A DNA stretch of 12,186 nucleotides from a candidate division LCP-89 bacterium (GTDB lineage: Bacteria; Electryoneota; B3-LCP). The DNA is taken from positions 1 through 12,186 of the forward strand of contig JALGZU010000053.1 in assembly GCA_025774735.1 (NCBI GenBank). The letters are read 5' to 3'. Of the stretch, positions 1 through 6,285 are shown one piece after another (the stretch's first letter is position 1; each line of letters opens with the position of its first letter). Under the pieces are notes generated by a model. The model made no database searches. It was not told the origin of the DNA and saw only the letters and a list, made by a program, of their open reading frames with translations. The position numbers were made by a program, and so were the translations under genes.

Positions 1-748
1 AGATGGCCAGGCCGATGAAGAAAGTAATCCCGTGACACACCGCGGACGCCAGCGCCGCTCCGGCGATGCCCAGTTCCGGGAACGGTCCGATGCCGAAGAT
101 CAGGAACGGATCCAGCGCCATGTTCAGCGCGGCTCCGAAAATCATCAGCCACATGGCCAGCTTGGGTGCGTCGATGCTGCGCAGAGAGGTAAAGACCGAA
201 TAGGTGCAGAAATAGAGGCTGAGCGCGATCATATGCACCCGGCCGTACTGCACGCCCAGTTCGATCACTTCGCCCCGGGCGCCCATCAGGATCATCAACT
301 GCCTTAAAAAAATCAGGCCGATGACGCCCGACACCACGGCACAGATCCACTTCAGCAGAAAGGTCTCCTTGATCGCCGCAGCGGCCTGAGCCAGCTTGCC
401 TTCCCCGAAGCGGCGGCTGACGATGGAGATCGATCCCAGTCCGGCGATGTCGTTCGACGAGATCAGCACCCAGTAAAAGCCTTCGAACAGGGCGATAGCT
501 GCCACGTACTGCGCCCCGAGCTTGCTCACCCAGAACATATCGGCCAGGTCGTAGATGTTGACGGCCAGAAATCCGATCGTGGAGGGGAGACCGGAGCGGA
601 GCACTGAACTGAGCACGCTGCCCCGGGCAAATTCCCGGGGGGCTGCCGCCGGGATCGGAGCCGAAGCTCCGGGTACTTCGTGCGTGATTTTGGTAACCGG
701 CGTGTCCTTCCGGTTCCTGTGTATTTTTCTCGCGATGGAATTGAACAT
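1..748 (-). CDS. MATE-family multidrug/Na+(H+) antiporter, N-terminal part (runs off the left edge)
   Basis: This is an inner-membrane exporter of the MATE (NorM/DinF/MepA-like) family, which moves cationic drugs or metabolites out in exchange for H+ or Na+. Translating the minus strand from the ATG at 746-748 gives 249 residues with no stop before the window edge, slightly more than half of a typical 440-460 residue MATE protein. Residues 1-40 are a hydrophilic, basic leader. Hydrophobic helices follow at about 44-66, 80-110, 133-155, 172-190 and 197-220. The family-like segment ALNMALDPFLIFG (207-219), followed by GIAGAALASAV (227-237), matches the conserved MATE pattern at the end of the first half. 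The start is supported by AAGGAA at 756-761, seven bases upstream, and by an in-frame TAG at 752-754. Substrate cannot be told from sequence. The gene has its own promoter and a structured leader. Because the frame is cut by the window edge, a standard ORF listing of the window would miss it. Confidence 0.9.
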   Translation of the reverse strand, partial: MFNSIARKIHRNRKDTPVTKITHEVPGASAPIPAAAPREFARGSVLSSVLRSGLPSTIGFLAVNIYDLADMFWVSKLGAQYVAAIALFEGFYWVLISSNDIAGLGSISIVSRRFGEGKLAQAAAAIKETFLLKWICAVVSGVIGLIFLRQLMILMGARGEVIELGVQYGRVHMIALSLYFCTYSVFTSLRSIDAPKLAMWLMIFGAALNMALDPFLIFGIGPFPELGIAGAALASAVCHGITFFIGLAI

Positions 749-755
749 CTTCTAG

Positions 756-785
756 TTCCTTAAGTCCGGTGGAATCTCCACCGGA
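756..785 (-). promoter_or_regulatory. Hairpin abutting the MATE ribosome binding site
   Basis: On the minus strand TCCGGTGGA (785-777) and TCCACCGGA (773-765) form a perfect 9-bp stem with a 3-base loop. It ends three bases before the Shine-Dalgarno sequence AAGGAA (761-756). Such a stem could affect ribosome access or mRNA stability. It could also be a passive element of the leader. Confidence 0.55.
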
Positions 786-802
786 TTACCCGGTACATAA
801 AT

Positions 803-825
803 AAAAAATCCGGCCTGCGCCGGAT
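803..825 (-). terminator. Intrinsic terminator inside the MATE leader
   Basis: Read on the minus strand, ATCCGGC (825-819) and GCCGGAT (814-808) form a 7-bp GC-rich stem with a 4-base loop (GCAG). An uninterrupted run of T residues (803-808, beginning with the last stem base) and a further T-rich stretch follow. This is a textbook factor-independent terminator for leftward transcription. It lies about 55 bases before the MATE start codon and downstream of the MATE promoter, so it can only act as an attenuator of that gene. Confidence 0.75.
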
Positions 826-915
826 CTGGTGTGGTGTAAAAGACGGTTTCGTCGATCAGACGTCCTCGCAGTGCGTACTTCGGTTGAGGTTCATCGGAAC
901 CGGTGACCAGATCCG
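803..915 (-). promoter_or_regulatory. Candidate attenuator/riboswitch-like leader (antiterminator versus terminator)
   Basis: In the leader RNA, CGGATCTGGT (minus strand, 915-906) is perfectly complementary over 10 bases to ACCAGATCCG (830-821). Five bases of the second strand (825-821) are also the 5' arm of the intrinsic terminator, so the long helix and the terminator exclude each other. The 75 bases enclosed by the long helix can fold small hairpins: GGTTC/GAACC with a 4-base loop (888-901) and CGTC/GACG with a 5-base loop (850-862), the latter competing with an alternative at 842-853. An enclosing P1-like helix whose 3' strand overlaps a terminator arm is the usual expression platform of an ON-type riboswitch or antiterminator. 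I could not match the enclosed core to a riboswitch consensus I know. A protein- or peptide-controlled attenuator is equally possible. Confidence 0.55.
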
Positions 916-978
916 TGTTAGTATATTTTGAAAAGTCTTCATGTGCCGTTGTCCGGTAGATTGATTTAAGATTTACTA

Positions 979-1007
979 AATATAACAGTCCGGAAGCAAA
1001 CAGTCAA
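979..1007 (-). promoter_or_regulatory. Sigma-70-type promoter for the MATE gene
   Basis: On the minus strand a -35 box TTGACT (1002-1007) is separated by exactly 17 bases from a -10 box TATATT (979-984). Both are close to the TTGACA/TATAAT consensus. Transcription would start near 972, giving a leader of about 220 nt before the MATE ATG at 748. No other gene lies downstream on this strand, so this is the likely promoter for the exporter. Confidence 0.75.
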
Positions 1008-1145
1008 GGATTAAATTGCGCTTTTCTCTTTCAATCAGTTTCCCTTGCTGTGGAACGCACCTGGCGGTTGTCCCGTTAACCAGATAACCAACCGATCCCG
1101 CTGAATTCCGTACTTCCGTTAAATTCCCATCAACTGAGACGCACC

Positions 1146-1934
1146 ATGATACACCGTTTCTGCGACCGCAATCCCGGCTGCCTGGACCTGTCCGGCAAAG
1201 TCGCCCTGGTGACGGGCAGCTCGAGAGGCATCGGCCGGGCTATCGCCGTCAAGCTGGCTCAGGCCGGCGCCGACGTGGTCATCAACTACTTCCGCAATCG
1301 CGCCAAGGCCGAAGAGACCGCCGCCGCCATCGAAGAGGAAGGCTCCCGGGCGCTGATCGTCAAGGCCAACGTCGCCTCCGAAGAGGAAATCGCCGGCATG
1401 TACGCCTCCATCGGTGAGAACTTCGGCCGCCTGGACGTGCTGGTCTCCAACGCCGCCTCCGGCATCCTGAAATCCGTCCTCGAACTGAACATGCGCTACT
1501 GGCGCTGGACCATGGACATCAACGCCGGCTGCCTGCTGCCACTGGCTCAGGGCGCCGTCGAACTTATGGGCAAGAACGGCGGATCCATCGTGGCGGTGTC
1601 GTCCTTAGGAGCAGTGCGGGCCATTCCCAACTACGCCGCTGTGGGGGCCTCCAAGGCGGCGCTGGAATCGCTGGTGAGACACCTGGCCGCGGAACTGGCG
1701 CCCAAAGACATCCGCGTCAACGCCGTCAGCGCCGGGACGGTGGACACCGACGCCCTGAAACACTTCCCGGCGCGCGAGGAAATCCTTACCGAAACCAAAC
1801 GCCGCACCCCCGCGGGCAAACTGATCGATCCCAACGACGTGGCTCACGGCGTGCTCTTCCTCTGCTCCAGCCTGGCTCACATGATCGTCGGCCAGACACT
1901 GGTCGTGGACGGCGGCTATTCGATCATGGCCTGA
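1146..1934 (+). CDS. fabL: FabL-type enoyl-[acyl-carrier-protein] reductase (SDR superfamily)
   Basis: This is a cytoplasmic short-chain dehydrogenase of 262 residues, most like FabL (enoyl-ACP reductase III), which reduces trans-2-enoyl-ACP with NADPH in the last step of each fatty-acid elongation cycle. The nucleotide-binding loop is TGSSRGIG (23-30), with basic residues R50 and R52 after the second strand that suit NADPH. NAASG (102-106) replaces the usual NNAG. The catalytic pair is Y163 and K170, spaced Tyr-x6-Lys as in FabI/FabL rather than Tyr-x3-Lys as in FabG, in NYAAVGASKAALE. Segments such as DTDALKHFPAREE (200-212), RTPAGKL (220-226) and GQTLVVDGG (249-257) resemble B. subtilis FabL as I remember it. 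Residues 1-16 are a short extra leader before LSGKVALVTG. The ATG at 1146 is the only reasonable start, but its ribosome binding site is weak. The gene stands alone, divergent from the MATE gene. A generic SDR of other specificity is the main alternative. Confidence 0.82.
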   Translation: MIHRFCDRNPGCLDLSGKVALVTGSSRGIGRAIAVKLAQAGADVVINYFRNRAKAEETAAAIEEEGSRALIVKANVASEEEIAGMYASIGENFGRLDVLVSNAASGILKSVLELNMRYWRWTMDINAGCLLPLAQGAVELMGKNGGSIVAVSSLGAVRAIPNYAAVGASKAALESLVRHLAAELAPKDIRVNAVSAGTVDTDALKHFPAREEILTETKRRTPAGKLIDPNDVAHGVLFLCSSLAHMIVGQTLVVDGGYSIMA

Positions 1935-1970
1935 GAAATGGCAACGGCAAATCTTGCTTTCGCCTAACTG

Positions 1971-1994
1971 TCATTCCTGCGAACGCAGGAATCC
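1971..1994. repeat. Short palindrome of the 'GTCATTCC...GGAATCC' type
   Basis: ATTCCTGC (1973-1980) and GCAGGAAT (1985-1992) form an 8-bp inverted repeat with a 4-base loop (GAAC). The surrounding sequence TCATTCCTGCGAACGCAGGA resembles a widespread bacterial interspersed palindrome. It lies about 40 bases after the fabL stop and is the first of a series of palindromes in the gene-free stretch 1935-2278. Confidence 0.6.
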
Positions 1995-2050
1995 AGGGGA
2001 GCCAAGGATGCACCCATGTGTGCGCCCTTTTTCTCCCCCGCTCTTTAATA

Positions 2051-2137
2051 TGTCATTGCCACTGAGGGCTCTCCGAAGGAGTCCATTGGACCTTCGGGGC
2101 GAGAAATCCGCCGGACGGCGGATGACGTGGCAATCTC
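2051..2137. repeat. Compound palindromic element with matching end arms
   Basis: The arms ATTGCCAC (2055-2062) and GTGGCAAT (2127-2134) are perfect inverted repeats enclosing about 64 bases. Inside are two more hairpins: CCGAAG/CTTCGG (2073-2078 with 2092-2097), containing GTCC/GGAC, and ATCCGCC/GGCGGAT (2106-2112 with 2117-2123). The ends TGTCATTG and GGCAATCTC recall the interspersed 'GTCATTGCGAG...GCAATCTC' repeat type seen in many genomes. This looks like a non-coding mobile or REP-like element rather than a gene. Confidence 0.55.
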
Positions 2138-2154
2138 CTCTTTTAAAAAGAATA

Positions 2155-2208
2155 GCCGTCATTCTGGCCGCTAAAGGCCCTTAGTGGCGAAGTCCAGAAT
2201 CTGACGGC
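2155..2208. repeat. Long stepped palindrome (MITE/REP-like)
   Basis: GCCGTCA (2155-2161) pairs with TGACGGC (2202-2208), and TTCTGG (2162-2167) pairs with CCAGAA (2194-2199) after a two-base bulge. GCCGCTAA (2167-2174) pairs with TTAGTGGC (2181-2188) with one G-T. The whole 54-bp unit can fold as one stepped hairpin. The core CGTCATTCTGG...CCAGAATCTGACG is of the same general style as the neighbouring repeats. Confidence 0.6.
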
Positions 2209-2222
2209 TTTCTGGTTAATTC

Positions 2223-2242
2223 GGCGGGGGTGCTTCCCCGCC
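2223..2242. repeat. GC-rich hairpin between convergent genes
   Basis: GGCGGGG (2223-2229) and CCCCGCC (2236-2242) form a 7-bp stem with a 6-base loop. It lies 36 bases beyond the end of the leftward prepilin peptidase gene and well after fabL, so it could stop transcription from either side. Neither strand has a clear run of T after the stem, so I treat it as a repeat or possible weak bidirectional terminator. Confidence 0.5.
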
Positions 2243-2278
2243 CTACTTTCCCTGCTGTCGACTATATATTAAACCTGC

Positions 2279-3112
2279 CTAATACAAAAATCCCAGATAC
2301 CACCTCACCAGTTCGTCCCCCGCCAGGATCACCGTCCAGACTCCGAGGGCGAAGAAGGGGCCCATAGGAACGCGCTTTTCGCCCTTAAACTGTGCCCGGA
2401 ACAGTCCGAACAGAGCCGCCATCAGCGCCGTCACCAGGTAGACGATTACAAACTTCCCCGGCCCGAAGGTGAATCCGAGAACCATCGCCAGCTTCAGGTC
2501 GCCCAGGCCGCTCCAGTTCCCCCGCAGCAGTTTCCCGATCAGCATGGTCACCCCGGCGAATCCCAGGCCGGTCAGCAAACCTAATAACGCCAGCAACCAG
2601 GATTGATGAGGCGACAGGATCATCCAGAGTAGCGATATCAGTAACCCGATTCCCACCAGGACGTTGGGCAGGCGGTAATGCTCCCAGTCGATGGCCGCCA
2701 GGATGATCAGGAGCAACATCCAGGCAGAAGTGAAGGCGAAGGTCGCCGTCCAGCCCTCCAGGACGTAGAGGCTGCCCAGCACCATGGCGCAGAGCACTTC
2801 CACCACGGGGTAGCGCGCCGGAATCGGCTTGCCGCAGCAGGCCGAATTGCCTGCCTGAAAAAAGTAGCTCAGGATGGGGATGTTGCGCCAGAGGGGGATG
2901 GAGTCACCGCAGTGTGGGCAGTGCGACCCCGGCCGGACGATGGACTCGCGGCGCGGCAGTCGCCAGATAACCACGTTAGCTAAAGAACCCAGCACCGCGC
3001 CGATAATGACCGAGAGAGCCAGCCCCAGGCCGGAGTCCAAGCGCAGTATCTGCCAGGCATCAGCCCAGTAGAGCGGAGCGATAGATGTGGAGAAAACCTG
3101 AAATTGCGTCAA
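2279..3112 (-). CDS. pilD: Prepilin peptidase / N-methyltransferase (type IV leader peptidase, A24)
   Basis: This inner-membrane aspartic protease cleaves the short leader of type IV pilins and type II secretion pseudopilins, and usually methylates the new N-terminus. It has 277 residues, the usual length for the two-domain form. The methylase-type N-terminal domain starts with GSLANVVIWRLP (42-53), then a zinc-type region C65-P-H-C68 with ACCGKPIPARYP (91-102). The protease domain carries the catalytic aspartates D142 (in AIDWEHYRLPN) and D205 (in GLGDLKLAMVLG), and ends with RVPMGPFFALG (247-257). About seven hydrophobic helices are visible. The start is a TTG (3110-3112) overlapping the stop of the upstream RND gene as TTGA, with AGGA about a dozen bases before it. 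No ATG or GTG exists nearby in frame. The second zinc CxxC is altered (S90-A-C92-C93). PilD and GspO-type enzymes cannot be told apart, and no pilus or secretion genes are in the window. Confidence 0.9.
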   Translation of the reverse strand: MTQFQVFSTSIAPLYWADAWQILRLDSGLGLALSVIIGAVLGSLANVVIWRLPRRESIVRPGSHCPHCGDSIPLWRNIPILSYFFQAGNSACCGKPIPARYPVVEVLCAMVLGSLYVLEGWTATFAFTSAWMLLLIILAAIDWEHYRLPNVLVGIGLLISLLWMILSPHQSWLLALLGLLTGLGFAGVTMLIGKLLRGNWSGLGDLKLAMVLGFTFGPGKFVIVYLVTALMAALFGLFRAQFKGEKRVPMGPFFALGVWTVILAGDELVRWYLGFLY

Positions 3113-6100
3113 GCCGTTTTTCTCTTCCTGCGTGCGAAACGAGCGCTGAAGGTTTTGGAAAAAGCCCTCAATTCGTCAAAATAGGTGTAAGCGATGGGGA
3201 CCATGAACAGGGTCATGAAGGTCGCCGAAATCAAACCTCCGATGATAGTCCTGCCCAGCGGCGCGTAGGGAATGCCGATCAGGGCGGCGTTGCCCAATGC
3301 CATCGGCATCAGGCCGAAGATAGTGGTCAGGGCCGTCATCAGGATGGGCCGGAAGCGGCGCTGCCCGGCTTCAAGGATCGCCTCATGTCTCGAATAGCCT
3401 TCCTTACGCAGACAATTGATCAGATCCACCAGGACGATGGCGTTGTTGACCACGATGCCGATTAAAATGATCAGACCGATCCCGGCCATCAGATCCATGG
3501 GCGTTCCGGTTATAAACAACATCCAATATACACCGATGAATGAAAACGGAATGGAGACAATGACCGACAGAGGCATCACGAACGACTCGAAGAGAACGCC
3601 CATCAGTAGGAATACGAAGATGATGGCCATAATGATCCCGAACTGTTGGGCCTGGTTGGACTCGTCCAGATCCTGGAAGCGGTGTCCTTTCTGGATGCTG
3701 TAACCCCGGGGCATCTGCACGCTGGCTAATATAGCGTCGAGCTGTTTCTCCAGGGTTTCGAGCTTCTCCTGAGTCGAGTAGATCTTTACTTCGAGGCTGG
3801 TCTTGCCGTTGTGACGCCGGATTTCACTCAATCCCTTCTTGATCTTGAAATCGGCGGCGGCCGCCAGTGGAATGGAGGATCCCGTCTCGGTATAGAAGGG
3901 CAGATTCTTCAACTGTTCCAGGGTTTCACGGTCGGATTTCACCAACTGCGTCCGCATAGGAATTTCCCGGTCCGGAGCCTGGAAATCGGGTAGATCGAAG
4001 CCGCGCAAGGCGTAGGAGATGGTTCCGGCGACCTGGGTTGGATTGAGGTTATACCGCTGCGCCAGTTCCCGGTTCACGCTCACCTGAATCTCGTCGGCTC
4101 CGTCCTCCATGTCCAGTTCCACACCCGTCACGTTCGGCAGGGTCTTGAACCGCCTCTTGAACTCGTTGGCCAGCACGACCAGCGTCCGGGTATCGTCCCC
4201 GTATAACGTCACCTCGACCACGGACTCATCCGATGACTCCCGCCGCCAACTGGTGCGCATCTCCACGCCGGGGATCTCGGGCATCCGCTCCTTTATGTCG
4301 TCGATGACTTCCTGGCGGGTCATGGGACCCTCGGGCCAGATCCCGAGTGTAGACCCAATTGCCTTGGCCGTCACCTTCCACCAGACGACTTCCTGGGACG
4401 GATGCATGTAAACCCGCACTTGAGCCCAATCCCGCGAATAGAAGGCATCCACGGCCCGGATGTCGTACTCCTTCTCCTTCTGGTGGAGCAGCTCTTCGGC
4501 GGCGAGGACCAGTTTCTTGCTTTTCTCCTCGGTGTAGTTTTCGGGCACGTCGAACATCATGCGGAAGTCGTTGATGTTTCCCTCAGCCATGTCCGTCTTG
4601 GGGACCTGCGATGCAATGATCGTCTGGCTGAAAACGAACAGCAGGAATCCTGCCAGGGCCATGTCGAACTTGTGATTCATGACCCAGTTCAACATCCCGC
4701 GATACTTCCGGGAGAGTTTCTCGATCATGCTGGAAGTCTCGAAATGCACCGATTTCACCAGCACCTTCGTCGCCAAAGGAATAATCAATAGAGCTATAAT
4801 TAGAGAAGATAATATCGCCATCACCACCGGCATGCCGATGCGCTCCATGTAGAAAGCGAAACCGATATCGTCGTTCATCAGCATCAGCGGCAGGAACACC
4901 ACGACGGTGGTCAGGGTTGCTGTAGTCACGGCCAGAGCGACTTCTCCTGCGCCGCGGATGGCTCCACGGTCGGGCGGATCGCCCTGCGTTCGAGCCAGGA
5001 AGATGCTCTCCGTGATGACGATGGCATTATCGACCACCAATCCGACACAGACCATCAATCCCATCAGCGTCATCAGGTTGAGCGACCAGCCGATGAAGTA
5101 TAGATATATAACACTGCCTAAAATTGAAAGTGGTATGGCCAAGACAACAATCATGGTCATGCGCCAGTGCCGCAGGAAAAAGAAGAGCACCCAGAAGGCG
5201 AAGAAGGCTCCCCACAAACCCGAAACCTTCAGGTTGTCGATCGCCTCCATGATGAAATCACCCTGGTTGAAGAAAATTTCGATCTGCGCGCCTTTCAGCC
5301 GGGGATCCTGTTTGACGGTCTCCTCGATGGTGCGTATAACCTCGTTGCAACAGGCGACCGTATTGGCGTTCGATTCTTTGAAAACACCGAAGCTCACGGC
5401 CGGCTCGCGGTTCAAACGCCGGTACCATCTTCTTTCAGGTACGTCATAGGTGATGTCGGCGACGTGCCCCAAAAGTACGTTGGCCCCCTTCACCGGCAGC
5501 CGGGATATCTCTTCGACAGTCTCGAAACGCCCGATGGATCGGACGGTCAGCTTATGCCCCGCATCGTTGACCCAGCCGGAACTCATGGCGAAGTTATCCT
5601 GCTGCAGGTCCTGCACTAGCTCGTACAGGTTCACCCCGAGCGCCCGCGCCCGGGACGCATCCAGTTCAATCTGGATGACTCTCTGATATGCCCCCCAGAT
5701 CTCCACCTTGGCAACGCCTTCAATGCGCTCCAGAGGCTTCTGGACGCATTGCTCCATCAGATAATAGGGATCCTCCTCGTTCGGCCCCAGATTCACGGCG
5801 AAGTAAACGATGGGATCATCATCATCGGAAAATCGATTGATGTAGTAATAGCGCTGATCCTCGGGCATCTCGGCGCGCGCCCGCTCAAGCCGGTCGTAAA
5901 TCTGGTTATACGCCACCGCCATATCGGTGTTTTTCTCGAATTCCAGCCAGAACCAGGCGCCGTCCGATTCGGAACCGGAGTAGACGTCCTTCAGGTGCCG
6001 CACCGTGCGGAACTGCTGCTCCATTGGCCGGGTGATCTGCTCTTCGACTTCGGAAGGATTGGAGGAGCGATAGCTGACCCAAACCCATAGGAAGGGCGGA

Positions 6101-6252
6101 TCGAAGCCCGCGGGAAAGAGAGAGATGGGCAGCTTGTTGTAGGCGATCGCCCCTACCATCAGGATCGCGCAGAAGATCATCAGGATGCTGACGGGCCTGC
6201 GCACTGAAAATCTGGGCAGCGCAGATTCACGGATTTTTCTGCCTAAAACCAT
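3109..6252 (-). CDS. RND efflux permease, second of a pair (AcrB/MdtC/SwrC-like)
   Basis: This is an inner-membrane proton-driven exporter of the resistance-nodulation-division superfamily, 1047 residues, the normal length. The layout is TM1 (about 20-40), a periplasmic porter half, TM2-6 (about 343-500), TM7 (about 530-548), a second porter half, and TM8-12 (about 868-1028). TM4 carries GLVVDNAIVITES with D408, equivalent to AcrB D407, while the second acid is N409. TM10 has IGIVVNNAIVLVD, so the AcrB Lys940 position is N936. The post-TM10 motif RRFRPILMTALTT (965-977) keeps the Arg and Thr of the proton relay. Oddities are an acidic run SDDDDP (142-147) and a Cys pair (301-302). It starts 33 bases after the first RND gene with AGGG about 11 bases before the ATG, and its stop overlaps the prepilin peptidase start. 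Substrate is unknown; drugs, lipids or lipopeptides are all possible for this group. Confidence 0.93.
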   Translation of the reverse strand: MVLGRKIRESALPRFSVRRPVSILMIFCAILMVGAIAYNKLPISLFPAGFDPPFLWVWVSYRSSNPSEVEEQITRPMEQQFRTVRHLKDVYSGSESDGAWFWLEFEKNTDMAVAYNQIYDRLERARAEMPEDQRYYYINRFSDDDDPIVYFAVNLGPNEEDPYYLMEQCVQKPLERIEGVAKVEIWGAYQRVIQIELDASRARALGVNLYELVQDLQQDNFAMSSGWVNDAGHKLTVRSIGRFETVEEISRLPVKGANVLLGHVADITYDVPERRWYRRLNREPAVSFGVFKESNANTVACCNEVIRTIEETVKQDPRLKGAQIEIFFNQGDFIMEAIDNLKVSGLWGAFFAFWVLFFFLRHWRMTMIVVLAIPLSILGSVIYLYFIGWSLNLMTLMGLMVCVGLVVDNAIVITESIFLARTQGDPPDRGAIRGAGEVALAVTTATLTTVVVFLPLMLMNDDIGFAFYMERIGMPVVMAILSSLIIALLIIPLATKVLVKSVHFETSSMIEKLSRKYRGMLNWVMNHKFDMALAGFLLFVFSQTIIASQVPKTDMAEGNINDFRMMFDVPENYTEEKSKKLVLAAEELLHQKEKEYDIRAVDAFYSRDWAQVRVYMHPSQEVVWWKVTAKAIGSTLGIWPEGPMTRQEVIDDIKERMPEIPGVEMRTSWRRESSDESVVEVTLYGDDTRTLVVLANEFKRRFKTLPNVTGVELDMEDGADEIQVSVNRELAQRYNLNPTQVAGTISYALRGFDLPDFQAPDREIPMRTQLVKSDRETLEQLKNLPFYTETGSSIPLAAAADFKIKKGLSEIRRHNGKTSLEVKIYSTQEKLETLEKQLDAILASVQMPRGYSIQKGHRFQDLDESNQAQQFGIIMAIIFVFLLMGVLFESFVMPLSVIVSIPFSFIGVYWMLFITGTPMDLMAGIGLIILIGIVVNNAIVLVDLINCLRKEGYSRHEAILEAGQRRFRPILMTALTTIFGLMPMALGNAALIGIPYAPLGRTIIGGLISATFMTLFMVPIAYTYFDELRAFSKTFSARFARRKRKTA

Positions 6253-6285
6253 AATTATAAATACCCTGCGTTAGTCATGGCATAA

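Larger units (their letters stand above)
752..1003 (-). other. Open frame without a start codon, in the MATE leader
   Basis: In the same frame as the MATE gene, 83 codons are open between TGA (1004-1006) and TAG (752-754), ending three bases before the MATE ATG. The second half reads like ordinary protein, for example LVTGSDEPQPKYALRGRL and later ETVFYTTPDPAQAG. However, no ATG, GTG or TTG occurs in frame before a GTG nine codons from the end, and there is no sensible ribosome binding site. It also contains the strong promoter and the terminator. It may be chance, the remnant of a small gene once coupled to the exporter, or a coding segment entered by frameshift. A short out-of-frame ORF (28 codons, ATG at about 942) overlaps its start. 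I cannot name a family. Confidence 0.25.

Noticed and set aside
749..978. Known riboswitch classes (TPP, cobalamin, SAM, c-di-GMP, ykkC-type guanidine, fluoride) for the MATE leader
   Set aside because: None of the conserved core motifs I can recall for these classes is visible, so I leave the class unassigned.
1954..2184. 76-residue rightward frame (starting MLSPNCHSCERRNPG)
   Set aside because: It is a translation of the palindromic repeats; peptides of this look arise repeatedly from such repeats, and the low-complexity composition and lack of a ribosome binding site argue against a gene.
4907..5449. 180-residue rightward frame
   Set aside because: It lies wholly antisense to the second RND permease; its Arg/Lys/Met-rich, unstructured composition reflects the complementary strand of membrane-protein codons.
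5167..5619. 150-residue rightward frame
   Set aside because: Antisense shadow of the porter domain of the same RND gene, with no recognisable domain or start signal.
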